Assembly (NCBI GenBank): GCA_031835245.1
Contig: JAVKOQ010000073.1
Coordinates: forward strand, 72,001-136,000
Direction of reading: 5' to 3'
From: Balamuthia mandrillaris
Taxonomy: Eukaryota; Discosea; Longamoebia; Balamuthiidae
DNA: 64,000 nt
In this document: piece after piece, positions 35,654-46,997 of the stretch
Layout: each line of letters begins with the position of its first letter
Numbering within the stretch: the first letter of the stretch is position 1
Notes under the pieces: model-generated
What the model was told of the DNA's origin: nothing
Databases searched by the model: none
What the model saw: the letters and a program-made list of their open reading frames with translations, nothing else
Made by a program: the position numbers and the translations under genes

Positions 35654-36708
35654 AGGGGAGGAAGATTGGAAATAAAAAAGAACGTACAAATCTTCACAAG
35701 TGCTGTAAATCTCCTTAACAACGTCCATGTCGTTCAAGCGGAGCGCAATGCGAAGGGCAGCAGGCAAACGATTCATCTTGCGATAGATGGTCAGGGCGAT
35801 GTTCAACGCTTGAGAGTCCTCGGGCTCGGGCACGTAGTTAGCGCAGCTCTCGAGGTAAAGGCAGACGCGCTCGTAGTTCTTGGCGTCCACCAAGTCCACC
35901 AGGGCGGACAGCCTCTCCACCTCCATCAACAGGTCGCAGGCCTCTGGCTCTGCGTTGTGTCTCATGTCAAATGGAACGATTTGGTCGACCAGCACCATGA
36001 GGTCATCTACCGGCTGGCTGATTTCTTGCCGAGTGGCGTACTCGTTGCCGATCTCTCCAGACAAGAACCTACCATTTGACAACGAGTGAGTAAAAACTGA
36101 ACAACACTTCCTCTCTGTGTGTTCCTCTTTATCTTCCTAGAGGTATATATTACCTCACAAACTCGTGTCCCCAAGAGCCAATGTCAGTGGAATTGCCTTC
36201 CATCTTGAAGCGCAAGCTCTCTCTGCTGCCTTCCTCTGCCATGGTCATGGCCATCACTGCCAAAATATCGCTCAAGGCTCTCTAAAAAAGTAACAAAAAA
36301 AACTCATTAAGAGTGAAGAACAACAACTAGAGTGAAAAAAAAAAAAGGAAAAAAAAGAAGAGAACAGCCAACAGGAAGAGAAGAGTGTGAAGAAGCAAAG
36401 AAAAGAAAGAAGGAAGCAATGGGCAACCTTATTGTCGCCAGCAGGCATGTTGTTCCAAAAGTTCTTCAACACGTCATAGTGTGGTCGCAGAAACTTGAGA
36501 GGTTTGGGCACAGACGTCATGGAGGCGGTGGCAGACTTGATCTCGCTGGCCAGCTTATCCAAGGCCACCTTCTGTATGCCCGCATCCGCATCCTGGACTC
36601 TCTGGACCAACAACTCGAGTTCTTGTTTTTTCTCTTGATCCTCTTCCGACTGCAAAAAGTTTAAGTCAGTTGATAGATCCGATTGTGAGCGGGTTTCAGT
36701 GAGAGAAG

Positions 36709-36752
<44 letters not shown>

Positions 36753-36936
36753 AGAGAAGAAAGAAAAGTTTGGTGTAAGGTACCAGTTCTTCAGGCAAGT
36801 CATCCATGAGACCTCCCTTCAGCTGTTGTTTTTTTTGTTGCTTTGCCTTCTTTTTTTTGGCCTTCTCCTCCTCGTCTTCCTCTTTTTCATAAGGAATGGG
36901 CACGGTGGCCTCCTCGCGAATGTCCTTTTTCTCCAT
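33261..36936 (-). CDS. RPN1: 26S proteasome regulatory subunit RPN1 (PSMD2)
   Basis: RPN1 is a scaffold of the proteasome base that receives ubiquitin-like shuttle factors and the deubiquitinase Ubp6. Start at 36936 (M-E-K-K-D-I-R-E-E) with a Lys-rich N-terminus. Exons follow with [30 protein letters not shown], and A-R-Q-G. Then come the PC (proteasome/cyclosome) repeats: [35 protein letters not shown], and [13 protein letters not shown]. The last exon gives [14 protein letters not shown] and stops at 33261. Full family length (about 900 residues) with about ten introns, two holding (GA)n tracts (35611-35652 and 36711-36751). The acidic insert with E-E-E-A-D-E-K is typical. Confidence 0.93.
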
Positions 36937-37635
36937 CTTTATCGTGTGCCCCCTCTGATCGCTTGTGTGAGGCGAGGTGTGGTGTCTGTCTGTGTGTGCG
37001 CGTGTGATGAGGTGCAGTGAGTGATCACACTCTTTCTTTTGTTTTCGCAAAATAAAAAACAACGACAACAAACTCTGACGACGGTGGCCATGAGTGCCCG
37101 CTTGAGGAGTGTGCGCGTGCATTGATCATGTCGTCATGAAAAGTATAATGTTTGAGGGTTATTTCACCAGAAAACTTTCACGTCGTCGTGTGAAACTCTA
37201 TTTGCTTGAGGGTTAGGTCAGAAAAGGTTGTCGACCAGTTCGAGGAGGGGGGAAAGTTTGTCGATATTTGTCTACAAAAATATTTGGTAAGGAGAACACA
37301 GCAAAATTTTTGGACTGCGAAATTTATTTGTAGCGGCTTCACCCACCCAGGAAAAAAGCAAGAGCAACCAACACAAAACCCACAAAAAGCTTGCGTGTGT
37401 TGGTCACCCCCTCCTTTATTCTTGCTGCTCTCTCACCCCACCCAACGCGTCGGTCCTCTTCTTCTTCTTCTTCGGTCTCGCTTTTTTTTTTCACGACACC
37501 TCGGTTTGGACTGGTTGAAGTGATTTAAAAAGGAGAGAGTGTGTTGTTCGTCGAATCTTCTCTCCCTCTCTGGAAACAAAATCTCGTCCTCATCGCGGAA
37601 AATAAAATAAAAACATTCGATTCGATTTCGTTGGG
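36937..37635. other. Divergent promoter region, RPN1 / WW-domain gene
   Basis: 699 bp between two start codons. It contains two related segments, T-G-A-G-G-G-T-T type: TTTGAGGGTTA at 37150 and CTTGAGGGTTAGG at 37206, each near a GTCG word. They could be shared promoter elements. No gene was recognised. Confidence 0.45.
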
Positions 37636-39506
37636 ATGTCACAAACGCAACCGGAAAGTTGGGAACCTTACTCAGATTACGGGTAACAAATAATCTCTTT
37701 TTGAGTTTATGAGCAAAAAAATCATTTTATCTCACTCTCTCTCTCTTCCTCTCTCATCTTTTTTGAAGGTACGGCCGGTCACGAGAAGCGGACCCCCACC
37801 ATCACCCCCACCACGACATGTATGCCTCACGGTCAACGCACTCCCCGCCACCTTCCTCCTCTTCTTCTACAAGGGCGGACTACCGCCACCCTTCTGCTCC
37901 CCACCGGAGCTCCGCAGCAGCAGCAACAGCAGAGGGGGACGCCGCTGATCTTCGAGGCAAGAAGCGTGGTCGCAGCGGTGAAGAAAGAGGAGAAGGGGAA
38001 AGAGCGGGCTTTGAATATGGGGACGACTACAGTTACTACCGAGACAGAAGGGGAGACCACCACTCCCATGACAACGGCAATGGCGTGATGGACAAACGGC
38101 CTCGGCAGAAGGAGGACACTCTGGCTAGCGGCGGAGGCGGAGTAGGTGGGGCCGATAGTTTATATCATCACAGAGACCGCCACGGCAGCCGTGAAAGAAA
38201 ACTCGACAGAGAGGCAGAGGATCACCGTTTTCCCTCCGCCTCGTCGGATGCTCGGAGAAGCAGCAGTCGGGAAAGAAGGCGAGGGGAGGGAGACGCTTAC
38301 GATCACCATCATCACAACGATACCAACCATCATCACAATCACAACAACCATGAAGAAAGTGGAGGACGAGGGTCAGGCGCAGAGCCGGACGAGGACCTTC
38401 CTCCCAATTGGAAATCCTACATGAGCTCCAAGGGCAAGGTCTTCTACTACAACGAGATCACCAAGGAGAGCGTTTGGGAGAGACCTGCTCCTCTTCATTC
38501 CAACGCTTCTTCCGACACCACAGCGTCAACAACGAGTTTACACGCAGAGGAAGAGGAGGCCCGTCGCAGGGAAGAAGAGGCTGCCTACTCTAGAGGTGAT
38601 CGTGACTACGACCACCATCACTCTTCCTCCGATCGTCGCAGTTCTTCAACGGAGGACCGCTACCGTTCCTACTCTGACCGATCCTTAGGTGGTAGAGATC
38701 CTTACTCCTCCGGCGGCCTCTCCTCTCCACGCGGAGGAGACAGACTGCCGCCCCACACAGCAGCCACCTTCACCGCAGAAGAATACTATCGAGCTGCCTA
38801 TGGAGATCCCTACGCTGCTGCGGCTGCTCGTGCAGCCGGCCATCACCCTTATCAATATTCTCACCCAGCCATGCTGGCCGCTGCCGCTGGAGCATTTGGC
38901 GGAGCTGGTGGCTTTGGGATGGCCCCTGCTGACATGGCTTTCTATGACCCACGCTTGTGGGGCGCTCCTTCCTCTCGTGGGCGTGGAAGGGGCAGCAGAG
39001 GAAGTGGGTGGATGTCCTCTCGCGGCATGGCGCCTTGGTTTGGAAGCAGAGGTCGTGGAGCGGGCGGAAGAGGAGCGGACTTATATCCTCCACCAATGGC
39101 ATCACAGTATGCAAGTGGAGGAAGAGGAGGGGGAGGAAGAGTGCCACACTATCCCCGCTGGGCGCGCGATGAGCTCTCTTACTATCCTGGTTCCAGCTAT
39201 CGCCCTTCCGATGATGACCGAAGAAGAGACAGGGATAGAAGCAGGGAAAGAGACAGAGAGCGAGACAGAGATAGGGAGCGAGAACGTAGTCGTAGTCGAG
39301 AGAGAGACCGAAGCAGCAGAGAAAGGGATAGAGAAAGGGAGAGGGATCGTGAGCGTGAACGCGAACGCGAACGCGATCGGGAGAAGGAGAAAGAGAAGGA
39401 TCGCGAGCGCGAATATAGGAGAAGCCGAGAAAGAGATACAAAAGATTCGGAACAACTTGACGGCGACAACAACACCAACAGCTCCAGCAGCGGCGCGAGC
39501 TACTAA
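37636..39506 (+). CDS. WW-domain protein with RS/RD-rich tail, probable splicing factor
   Basis: Exon 1 (37636-37681) encodes M-S-Q-T-Q-P-E-S-W-E-P-Y-S-D-Y-G; an intron follows and exon 2 starts at 37770 with Y-G-R-S-R-E-A-D. The N-terminal half is rich in His, Ser, Arg and Asp. A single WW domain lies at about 38400-38485: L-P-P-N-W-K-S-Y, Y-Y-N-E and the second Trp in S-V-W-E-R-P. A Gly/Ala/Tyr-rich middle with R-G-R-G-R-G-S-R-G precedes a C-terminal block of alternating Arg with Asp, Glu or Ser, like U1-70K and SR-related proteins. WW domains bind proline-rich partners; this layout fits a spliceosome or transcription-coupled adaptor (inference). I cannot name an orthologue. Confidence 0.8.
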
Positions 39507-40658
39507 ACAAAACTTCTACGCTGACGACAAACGGGATTTGCGTTCTACTATTACTGCTGTTGATGACGAAGACAACACTGAAGAAGAGAAAGAACGACAG
39601 CCAAGAAATGAAAAAGTAACAAAATGGAATGGAAGATAAAAAAAAGATATGCAGCAACGGAAGAAAGGAAGGAAGGATGGATGGAAAAAAGCAACCGCTA
39701 ACGGAGTATAATGGGAAGAAAGAAGGGGTTTGTTGTTTGATCACTTAACCTTTTTTTAACGTTTTTGTCACCTTCATTCAAGCATTTGCCTCATCATCGC
39801 CGCCGCCTTCACTATCGCCATCAACCTTTTTTTCTTTGGAACAAGAATGATTTTAAAAAAACAGTAAGAAGTGCTAAGGATATCGACGACAACTACGACG
39901 AGTTTCAAAACAAACAACAAACGATAACAACGACCACAACAATAACAACGACGACGACGACCACAACGACCACAACGATACAAGGACAAGAGGTGGTTAA
40001 AAAGCTCATGTTGAAGGAAAGGTTTAAAAGTCCGAAGAGGTTAACTCTCGATCTACGCGAATGCGGATGGAGGAAAGAGGTGAAAAAAAATGAGCAAAGA
40101 GAAGGAACAAAAAAACAAAAGGCGAAGAACGCTCACAAGGAAAAAAGGAACAAAGTCGCCGGTAGAGAGAGATGGAATGCATCGTCGTAGAGAACAAACC
40201 GTTAACGGTTGGAATGTTGAAGTTAACAGCCATCGCTCCGTCCTTTTATTCTCGCTCTCTCTCGCTCTCCGTGATGTTGGCGCTGTTGGTTTTCAGTTAT
40301 TGCGTGAGTTCTTCTTCTTCGTATCCCATCTTGCTTCATCTTCTTCAACCACTCCACCCAGCACAAGCAGTAGTTCACGAGGCGTTGTTGTGGCGAAAGC
40401 GTCACCCTCATCATCATCGCGAGTTGCAAAAGTACCGTTTTTCTCACTTTATCGTCCCCCAAGCGTCTGTTGTTTTTTGAAGCTTGTTTCTTCTTCTTCT
40501 TCTCGTCAACCTTCACCTGGAAACGGGACCAGAAGAGCAAAAGGACGAAGAGGCGTTGTGTGATATCGGTTTCATTTTTTGTTGCCTCGTCATCGACTTT
40601 TTTCTTCGACACTCAACGCTTCAACACTCCATAAGTTTCCAAAGCCGAGCAAAAGAGA
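39507..40658. other. Intergenic stretch without a recognised gene
   Basis: 1.15 kb downstream of the WW gene. It contains an (ACA/ACG)n-like tract at 39925-39985 and short open frames of 100-160 codons with low-complexity composition. None shows a domain, consistent splice sites or a start context. Part is likely the 3' UTR of the WW gene. Confidence 0.45.
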
Positions 40659-40833
40659 ATGGAAAAGACGAGTAAGAACAGAAAGACAAAGAAAGAAGGG
40701 AAGAGTATTAGGCCGGGGATCGTTCGAACAGTTCATGAAGACATGAGGAGCATGCAACAACGCCATGAACAAGGTACGTCTAGCTCTCTCTCTCTCTCTC
40801 TTGTCTTTCGCAGGTTTCGCTTTTGTTTGTTGA
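40659..40833 (+). CDS. Possible 44-residue two-exon microprotein
   Basis: ATG at 40659 opens a Lys/Arg-rich frame (M-E-K-T-S-K-N-R-K-T-K-K) to a donor AAG/GTACGT at 40774. A CT-rich intron with the branch-like TTTCGCAG ends at 40813, and exon 2 closes at 40833 (G-F-A-F-V-C). An AATAAA follows at 40852-40857. The splice sites and the poly-A signal are good, but the product has no recognised family, so this may instead be the end of a noncoding transcript. Confidence 0.3.
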
Positions 40834-40950
40834 TACTTTAACGCAAACTTGAATAAACTCTGAAATGATATTGTGCTGGTAATACTCCTTAGTCTAAATG
40901 AGAACTAAAGAGAAAAGCAAAGAATAAGAACGTAAGAAGAAAGAGGTACT

Positions 40951-41482
40951 TTATAGTTCTTGAAGCAGCTGTTCGATGAGTGCTTTAGGATCTTCTGCCT
41001 CTCTCACTCTTTGCAACAAGGTCTTGGTTCTTTGCTTTTCCTCTCCTTCCCACCGCTCTTCCAGCTCCTTGGCCGCCATTTCTATCTTCACTTTCATTTT
41101 CTCCTCTTCCTCTGCTTTCCACACCTCAAAGTCCATCTGCAACGACTGCACCTGTTCGATAAGGTCGTCTTCCAAAGAGAAGGACGAGCCTTGTGGGGTG
41201 TCTTCTCCTTCTTGTACTTCTTCATCCTCCTCCCCTTCTTCAGCTTCTTCCTCTTCTCCTTCGCCTTCTTCTCGGGTCGTTTTCTTCTTTCCTGGTTTGG
41301 GCCTTCTGGCGGAAGCTCCTCTTTGAGAGCCGCCAAACACGTTGACGGCGTACCAACCTCGCACCTGCACGAAATCTTTGATCGTTCTCACTCCCTTTGC
41401 TCCTTGCGGTAAGATCGGAACCACCGTAACTTCTCTTGCCTTGCGATCAAAAATCAACACAAAGTAATAAGAAAAAAAAGAT

Positions 41483-41523
<41 letters not shown>

Positions 41524-41823
41524 TGCATGCCTCGGCAACGTTAAGGCCGATCCGGTAGAACATGGCCACTTCTTCGAGCACATCTTTGGTGTTGTAGGGG
41601 CGAGAGAGGTCCTCTGGAGTGAACCCTAGCCGCACGTACTGGTCGCTCTTGGTGCGAATGGCCCACGCAGAGGGCATCGCCGGATTCTGTGTCCGGTTAG
41701 CGGTACCACAAGCTTAAGATTGAATGCTGAAAGAACACGCTCACAAATACATCAGCAGAGGAGAGGGGGAAAAAAGCGTACGTTCACATTGAGGGGTGCT
41801 GCAGATGCTGACGAAGAAGCCAT
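40951..41823 (-). CDS. Unrecognised protein, globular N-terminus and coiled-coil C-terminus
   Basis: Exon 1 (41823-41782) gives M-A-S-S-S-A-S-A-A-P-L-N-V-N. Exon 2 (about 41690-41530) gives A-I-R-T-K-S-D-Q-Y-V-R-L-G-F-T-P-E and V-A-M-F-Y-R-I-G-L-N-V-A-E-A. After a (GA)n intron, exon 3 gives A-R-E-V-T-V-V-P-I-L-P-Q-G and F-V-Q-V-R-G-W-Y-A-V-N-V-F-G-G. An acidic run and a coiled coil (W-K-A-E-E-E-E-K-M-K-V-K-I-E-M) reach the stop at 40951. About 235 residues. The compact N-terminal part looks like a real domain, but I do not recognise it. Its start faces beta-tubulin, so it may share the E2F-like sites. Confidence 0.6.
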
Positions 41824-42716
41824 TACACAAGGATGAAAAAAGAAAAAGAAAAAGAAAACGATCGAAACGAAACGAAAGCACTGCACCAGCTGTGCCTGCT
41901 GCTTTCTTCTTTGTTGCGTTGATCTTTTCTCTAAATAAATAAATAAATTATTTACCCAAAATAAAAATCAAAAAAAAAAAAGATCTGTTGAACGAACAAA
42001 CGTGAAGTGAGGGGTAGAGACCGACCCAAGTTTTTTTTCAAAAAAAAAAAACATAAGAGAGAAGAAAGAAGAAAGAAGAAACCGAACGCCTTTTTTTTAA
42101 TAACGGTGTTTATTTTCTAGAGATCATCCTTGGTCACTCACTTCTCTTGGTGCAAGTCCTTCTTCTTTTCTCTCTCTAGCGCTCTTTCTTTCACGAACAT
42201 TTTGTGTGTGGCGACTTTCCACCACAACGGACAGCCACGTACGGGCGAAACCTCGCGCGAAGAAAAAGCGCGGGGAAGACGGGACAAACAGGTTCCGTTT
42301 GCACACCAGAAAAAGGCGGGAAAACCTTTCCCGCCACTTTTGGCGCAACTCATTCTTTCCAACTATGGTAAGGTGAAACGTCCCATTTCTTTTCCCGCCT
42401 TTTTTTCCCGCCTCTTCCATTGGTGGTTCGGAGATGCGGAGTCATAAAAGGTGGTTGGAAATATTGGCGGGAAAACCAATTTGTTAAGCGCGGTTCCTCT
42501 CTTTTTTTTCTCTCTCTTCCGCGCTACTTTTTTTTATTTTTGTTTTTCAAAACACTCTCCAAAAAGTAAAGAAAGAACACGTTCCTCTCTACTCTAAGCC
42601 GGTAGTGAGCGCGTAGATTATTATTTTTATCTTTCCTCTTTTGATTTTTCCCCTTTTTTATTTTTCTGTAAAGACCCCCCGCTACTTTTTTTTTCACACA
42701 CACAAGCACACACAAA
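41824..42716. other. Divergent intergenic region upstream of beta-tubulin
   Basis: 893 bp between two divergent start codons. It holds the cluster of TTTCCCGCC motifs described separately and CCAAT-like words at 42416-42420 and 42475-42480. Long poly-T and poly-A tracts lie near both genes. Short open frames on both strands here are not supported. Confidence 0.6.
42315..42474. promoter_or_regulatory. Cluster of five E2F-like motifs (TTTCCCGCC)
   Basis: GGCGGGAAA or its complement occurs at 42315-42323, 42327-42335, 42391-42399, 42404-42412 and 42466-42474. The core matches the E2F/DP consensus TTTSSCGC. The first two form an inverted pair. The nearest start codons are beta-tubulin (243 bp downstream of the last site) and the unknown gene at 41823. 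Cell-cycle (G1/S) control is the inference. Confidence 0.6.
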
Positions 42717-44320
42717 ATGAGAGAAATCGTTCACATTCAAGCTGGTCAGTGTGGTAACCAGATTGGTGCCAAGTTCTGGGAGGTCATCTCGGCGGAGCAT
42801 GGCGTCAAGAGCGACGGCACCTACGACAACAACATAGAAACCAACCCCAACAAGTCAGATATTCAGCTCGACAAAATCAACGTTTACTTCAATGAGGGCT
42901 CTGGAGGTAATTATTTCTTTTGGTGTGAAAAGATTTTGTGAGCTGGATTTTTAATCGTCAATTTGTTTCGCTCTCGTCCAACAGGCAAATACGTTCCTCG
43001 CGCCATCTTGGTCGACTTGGAGCCTGGCGTGATAGACCACGTGAAGGGCAGCCCGTTTGGCTCTCTTTTCCGTCCCGACAACTTTGTGTTCGGTCAATCC
43101 GGCGCTGGTAACAACTGGTACTTTGAGCGTCTCTTCTTTTTTTGACTACCCTAGTTTTTTTTCGTTTAGCTGAGGCGCTCACTCTTTCCCCCTTTTTTTT
43201 TTATGTGTTGCGTTACAAAAGGGCTAAGGGACACTACACTGAGGGCGCTGAGCTCATCGAAGAAATCTTGGACGTTGTGCGAAAGGAGGCTGAGAGCTGC
43301 GACCTGTTGCAAGGTTTCCAGATTTGCCACTCTCTCGGAGGTGGTACTGGCTCTGGTTTGGGCACCCTCTTGATGAGCAAGATCCGCGAGGACTTCCCCG
43401 ACAGAATGATGTGCACCTTCTCCGTCGTGCCTTCCCCCAAGGTCTCTGACACCGTCGTCGAGCCCTACAACGCTACCCTCTCTGTCCATCAGCTGGTCGA
43501 GAACGCCGACGAGGTGATGTGTATTGATAACGAGGCCCTTTACGACATTTGCTTCCGCACGCTGAAGCTGCAGACTCCCACCTACGGCGATCTGAACCAC
43601 TTGGTCAGCCACGTCATGAGCGGCATCACCTGTTCCCTGCGCTTCCCCGGCCAACTCAATGCTGATCTTCGCAAGTTGGCCGTGAACTTGATCCCCTTCC
43701 CCCGTCTCCACTTTTTCCTCGTTGGCTTTGCCCCCCTTAGCTCTAGGCGCTCCAAGGAGTTCATCAACCTCACCGTCCCCGAGCTCACCCAACAGATGTT
43801 CAACGTGAAGAACATGATGGCTGCCTCCGACCCCCGCAAGGGACGATACCTCACCGCCTCTGCCATGTTCCGCGGCCCCGTTGCCACCAAGGAGGTTGAA
43901 GAGCAGATGCTCCAAGTGCAGAACAAGTACAGCACCCACTTTGTGGAGTGGATCCCCAACAACATCAAGTCCTCTGTCTGCTCTGTCCCCCACGTTGGCT
44001 CCAAGATCTCTGCCACCTTTATCGGCAACAGCACCTGCATTCAGGAGCTCTTTAGGCGCGTGGGAGAGCAGTTCACTGCCATGTTCAAGAGAAAGGCTTT
44101 CTTGCATTGGTTCACAGAGGAGGGCATGGACGAGATGGAGTTTACCGAGGCCGAGAGCAACATGAACGATCTTGTGGCCGAGTACCAGCAGTACGAGACC
44201 GCCGGCATTGAGACGGACGAAGAAGAGGGCGAGGGCTATGGACACCAGGAGGAGGGCTCCTTTGCTGCCAGTGAAGTAGGCGACCTTGGAGAGGATGAGG
44301 GACTCGAGCTCGATGGATAA
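42717..44320 (+). CDS. TUBB: Beta-tubulin
   Basis: Three exons (42717-42906, 42985-43117, 43222-44320) give 473 residues. It starts [17 protein letters not shown]; the M-R-E-I peptide mediates tubulin mRNA autoregulation in animals. The GTP-binding loop G-G-G-T-G-S-G is present, as are F-V-E-W-I-P-N-N and the usual [11 protein letters not shown]. Where most beta-tubulins have D-C-L-Q-G-F-Q-L-T-H this one has [10 protein letters not shown]. The acidic C-terminal tail is about 20 residues longer than usual and ends E-D-E-G-L-E-L-D-G. Introns are short and free of long repeats, and codon use is strongly C/G-ending, as expected of a highly expressed gene. Confidence 0.97.
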
Positions 44321-44428
44321 AAACAAACAAGGTGGTGGATGTGGTGGATGAGAACCTTCTTTTGCGCTTTTCTTCTTTTTTTTTTTTGAACAACCCGAAA
44401 AAAATAATAAAAATATAATATAGAAACA

Positions 44429-44762
44429 TCACTGTATACGTGCTCGATACGCTTGCTTTTTTTCTCCCAACGCCACTCTGGGTACTCGTACTGTCCTCTC
44501 TTCTTTCTTGTCCTTGCCTTGCTTGCCTTTTGGGAGAGCTTGATGCACAGGAGTGCTAAGAGCGAAGGGGGAGACCAGAGATTTGGGGTTTCGTGAAACC
44601 CGACTCTCCGCTTTGGCGGACTCTTCCAGACCAGCAAACATAACGATGGCATAACCGGGCGGAGAAACGTTCACGCGAGCCTCCATTCTTCCTTCTTCCT
44701 TTCTTAACCGCAAAGGGCGAGGTTGTCGTGAGTACCATTTTAACAGCGGTTCTCATGGTTGA
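44429..44762 (-). CDS. Possible small basic protein, unrecognised
   Basis: The frame A-R-V-N-V-S-P-P-G-Y-A-I-V-M-F-A-G-L-E-E runs to the stop at 44429 and ends with a Lys/Arg-rich tail (G-K-Q-G-K-D-K-K-E-E-R). It can start at 44686 directly. Alternatively it is spliced from a first exon M-R-T-A-V-K-M (44762-44742) using GTACTC and an AG at 44681, which keeps frame and gives 90 residues. The composition looks like real coding sequence and not repeat, but no family is recognised. It lies between the 3' ends of tubulin and the trypsin-like gene. Confidence 0.4.
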
Positions 44763-44917
44763 AAACGGATCTCGTTCCTTCCCAGGAAAGAGGTGCGAGC
44801 GACACTGGACCCTCCTCTCAGCCTTGGCGGCAACCAAACGAATGCAAAATAAACATAATAATAGACACTCCATTGTAACAAATACAACAAACATTCCTTC
44901 GTCCCTTCATTTCCTTC

Positions 44918-46381
44918 TCAAAGAAACGAGGAATAAAAGAAGAAAGACGAGAGACTGGAAGCCGCCCCACCGTCATCCGGATAGCCTCCATCCTCACCGT
45001 CCTCCAGGCCGTCTTCGCCATCGTCGCCATCGCCGCCATCGCTCGCCCCGCTCGTTCGAGCCATGATCCAGTCCTTCGCTGTGGCCACGTAGGCCCATGC
45101 GCTTGTTCGCCCGCTGAGGAGCGTCCCTTTGTGAAACCAACTGGCAACGCCTAGTTGGACCGGTTGGTTCGTCTCGGGGATTATCATGAAGAGTGGCCCT
45201 CCACCGTCGCCTCCGCCTAATCCTCCCTGTTGTTTACAAGAAGAAGAAGAAGAAGAAGAAGAAGAAGAAGAAGAAGAAGAAGAAGAAGAAGAACAAGAAG
45301 AACAAGAAGAACAAGAAGAACAAGAAGAACAAGAAGAAGAAGAAGAAAGACAAAAAGAATGTAAGAGAGCAGTTTGAAAGAAATAAAGAACGAAAAGAAA
45401 AAAAAAAAACGAACGTTGAGAGGGAAGTCCACCCCACAGATGAACCATTTTCTGTACTTTACAGTGACTTCAGCGATGAGTTCGTCGGTAATGTTGAGGG
45501 TGAACGTAAAAGTGGCGGACATGCAATCGGTTGCGCTGAGGATTTGGATGTCGTTCTCTATCAGGATGGTGCTGTAGTAGTTCAGGTCGTCAAAGTCGGT
45601 AACGCCCCATCCCATGAACCTCAAACTTTCGCCTGTTTTGTGAGGAGAGCACAGATGAAGAGGGGAAAAAAATGAGAAAGAGCCAAGAGGAAAGAGGAAA
45701 GAGAGAAAGAGCTCTGGGAGAGCGAAAGAGAAGTGGAGAGAGAACAGGAAAAAGAGAAGCGGAGAGAGAGAGAAAACAGGAAAAGAGAAAAAGGGGTGAA
45801 TTACCGATCCAAGAGTTGCTGTTCATGGTGTCATCAAGAGTGATGGGCTCTATGCCCTCCACCTTATTGCTCAACGTCAGCACAGCAAAGTCAGCCCACC
45901 GTTTCTCGGCTTTTGCGTCGAACTCCGGGTGTATGGCAATCCTCGTTACATCAAAATTGAGGGTTCCCTGGTAGATCCTTCGGACGTCCTCTTGAGGGAG
46001 GTCGATGTTGGTGGAGTTGAAGAGGACGCTCAACGAGAGGTCTCGTTGCTCGGCGTCGACCACGCAGTGAGCGGCCGTCAGCACGTGTTTGGAGGAGATG
46101 AGCGTGCAGCCGCAGAATTGGGTATCGTAGACCGAGTGGCCGGTGACCCGAATGTATAAAGCTCCGAGCCAAGGGTAGGCTCCTTGTTCCACCGCATCAC
46201 CGCCGTAGACTCGTTCATTTACGCGTGCAAGAGGAGAAAGGGAAGAAGGAGAAGAAGGGGAAGGAGGAGAAGCGGCTTCCGCAGGAAAAAAGCCGGCACA
46301 GAACAGTGGGAGAAGAAGAAGTAAGGAGAGGGCGGGAGCTGCCGGTCGTGGCCGCGGCCACCCATAGCTTCCTCCGGGCAT
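44918..46381 (-). CDS. Secreted trypsin-fold protein with catalytic Ser replaced by Gly
   Basis: Start at 46381, then a signal peptide (L-L-L-L-L-P-L-F-C-A-G-F). The S1-family body begins R-V-Y-G-G-D-A-V. The His motif is T-A-A-H-C (about 46070) and the Asp motif W-A-D-F-A-V-L-T-L (about 45890). Further exons: F-M-G-W-G-V-T-D-F (about 45625-45420) and the last exon from 45229. There the usual G-D-S-G-G-P reads G-D-G-G-G-P (codons GGC GAC GGT GGA GGG CCA), followed by a good S1 ending (L-G-V-A-S-W-F and A-K-D-W-I). So the fold is kept but the nucleophile is missing; it is a probable pseudoprotease. An unusual Gly/Asp-rich tail follows. The (GAA)n tract 45238-45352 is intronic. Confidence 0.8.
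45238..45352. repeat. (GAA)n repeat in intron of the trypsin-like gene
   Basis: About 38 GAA/CAA triplets fill the intron just before the last exon; it reads TTC on the coding strand and directly adjoins the acceptor (...GTAAACAACAG). Confidence 0.9.
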
Positions 46382-46997
46382 GCTTTGTTCGTTTTCGTTT
46401 TCGTTCTTAAACAAAAAAAAGGGGGTGTCGTGGAGGTAACGCAAGCAGTTGGTCAAAAAGACCCGATAGGGAGTTCAACAGGTTCATTCATTCATTATAG
46501 CGGTTATAATAATGAAAATATCATCCGATATTCTATCCTAATACGCCATTTATTTTTAACGTGATAACAGCAAATATGGCCATAACAGCCGAGCTCGGGG
46601 TGCGCGGAGAGGAAAAGGCTGGGAGATTGTGCGTGGGAACGCCCAGGTGAGAGAAACCTCAGAACCGAATTAGAGGAAAGCGGAATAAAGGCAGAAACTG
46701 AGAAAAAGGCCTTGTGTTCCATTGGTCGGAAAGGACCAATGTGTGTGGTTATTCAGATTGGCTTGCGCCGCTCCCTTCTCGTCCTCCTTCTCTCTCGCCT
46801 CTCTCTATCTCCTCTCTCCCTCTCTCTCGCCCAACGTTCTCTCCATCTCAACGTGATGCATTGGTTCAATAAACAGGAGAAGGAATTCAAGAAATCTTAA
46901 GGATGCAGACTATTTAAGTAATGATTAGCATGCAAAGAATGAAAGCCATCTCTAGAATTCCAAAACATGAATGCACCACCGAAATCCCGCAGAAATT
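46382..46997. other. Divergent intergenic region
   Basis: 616 bp between the starts of the trypsin-like gene (-) and the methyltransferase (+). An 8-bp inverted pair CATTGGTC/GACCAATG at 46719-46740 contains two opposed CCAAT words and may be a promoter element. An alternative in-frame start for the methyltransferase lies at 46971. No other gene was recognised. Confidence 0.5.

Noticed and set aside
42124-42447. About 100-codon frames on both strands upstream of tubulin
   Set aside because: They overlap each other and the E2F-like motifs, and have no family resemblance or good start context.
43166-44326. 386-codon open frame antisense to beta-tubulin
   Set aside because: It is a shadow of the strongly biased tubulin codons and contains no recognisable domain.
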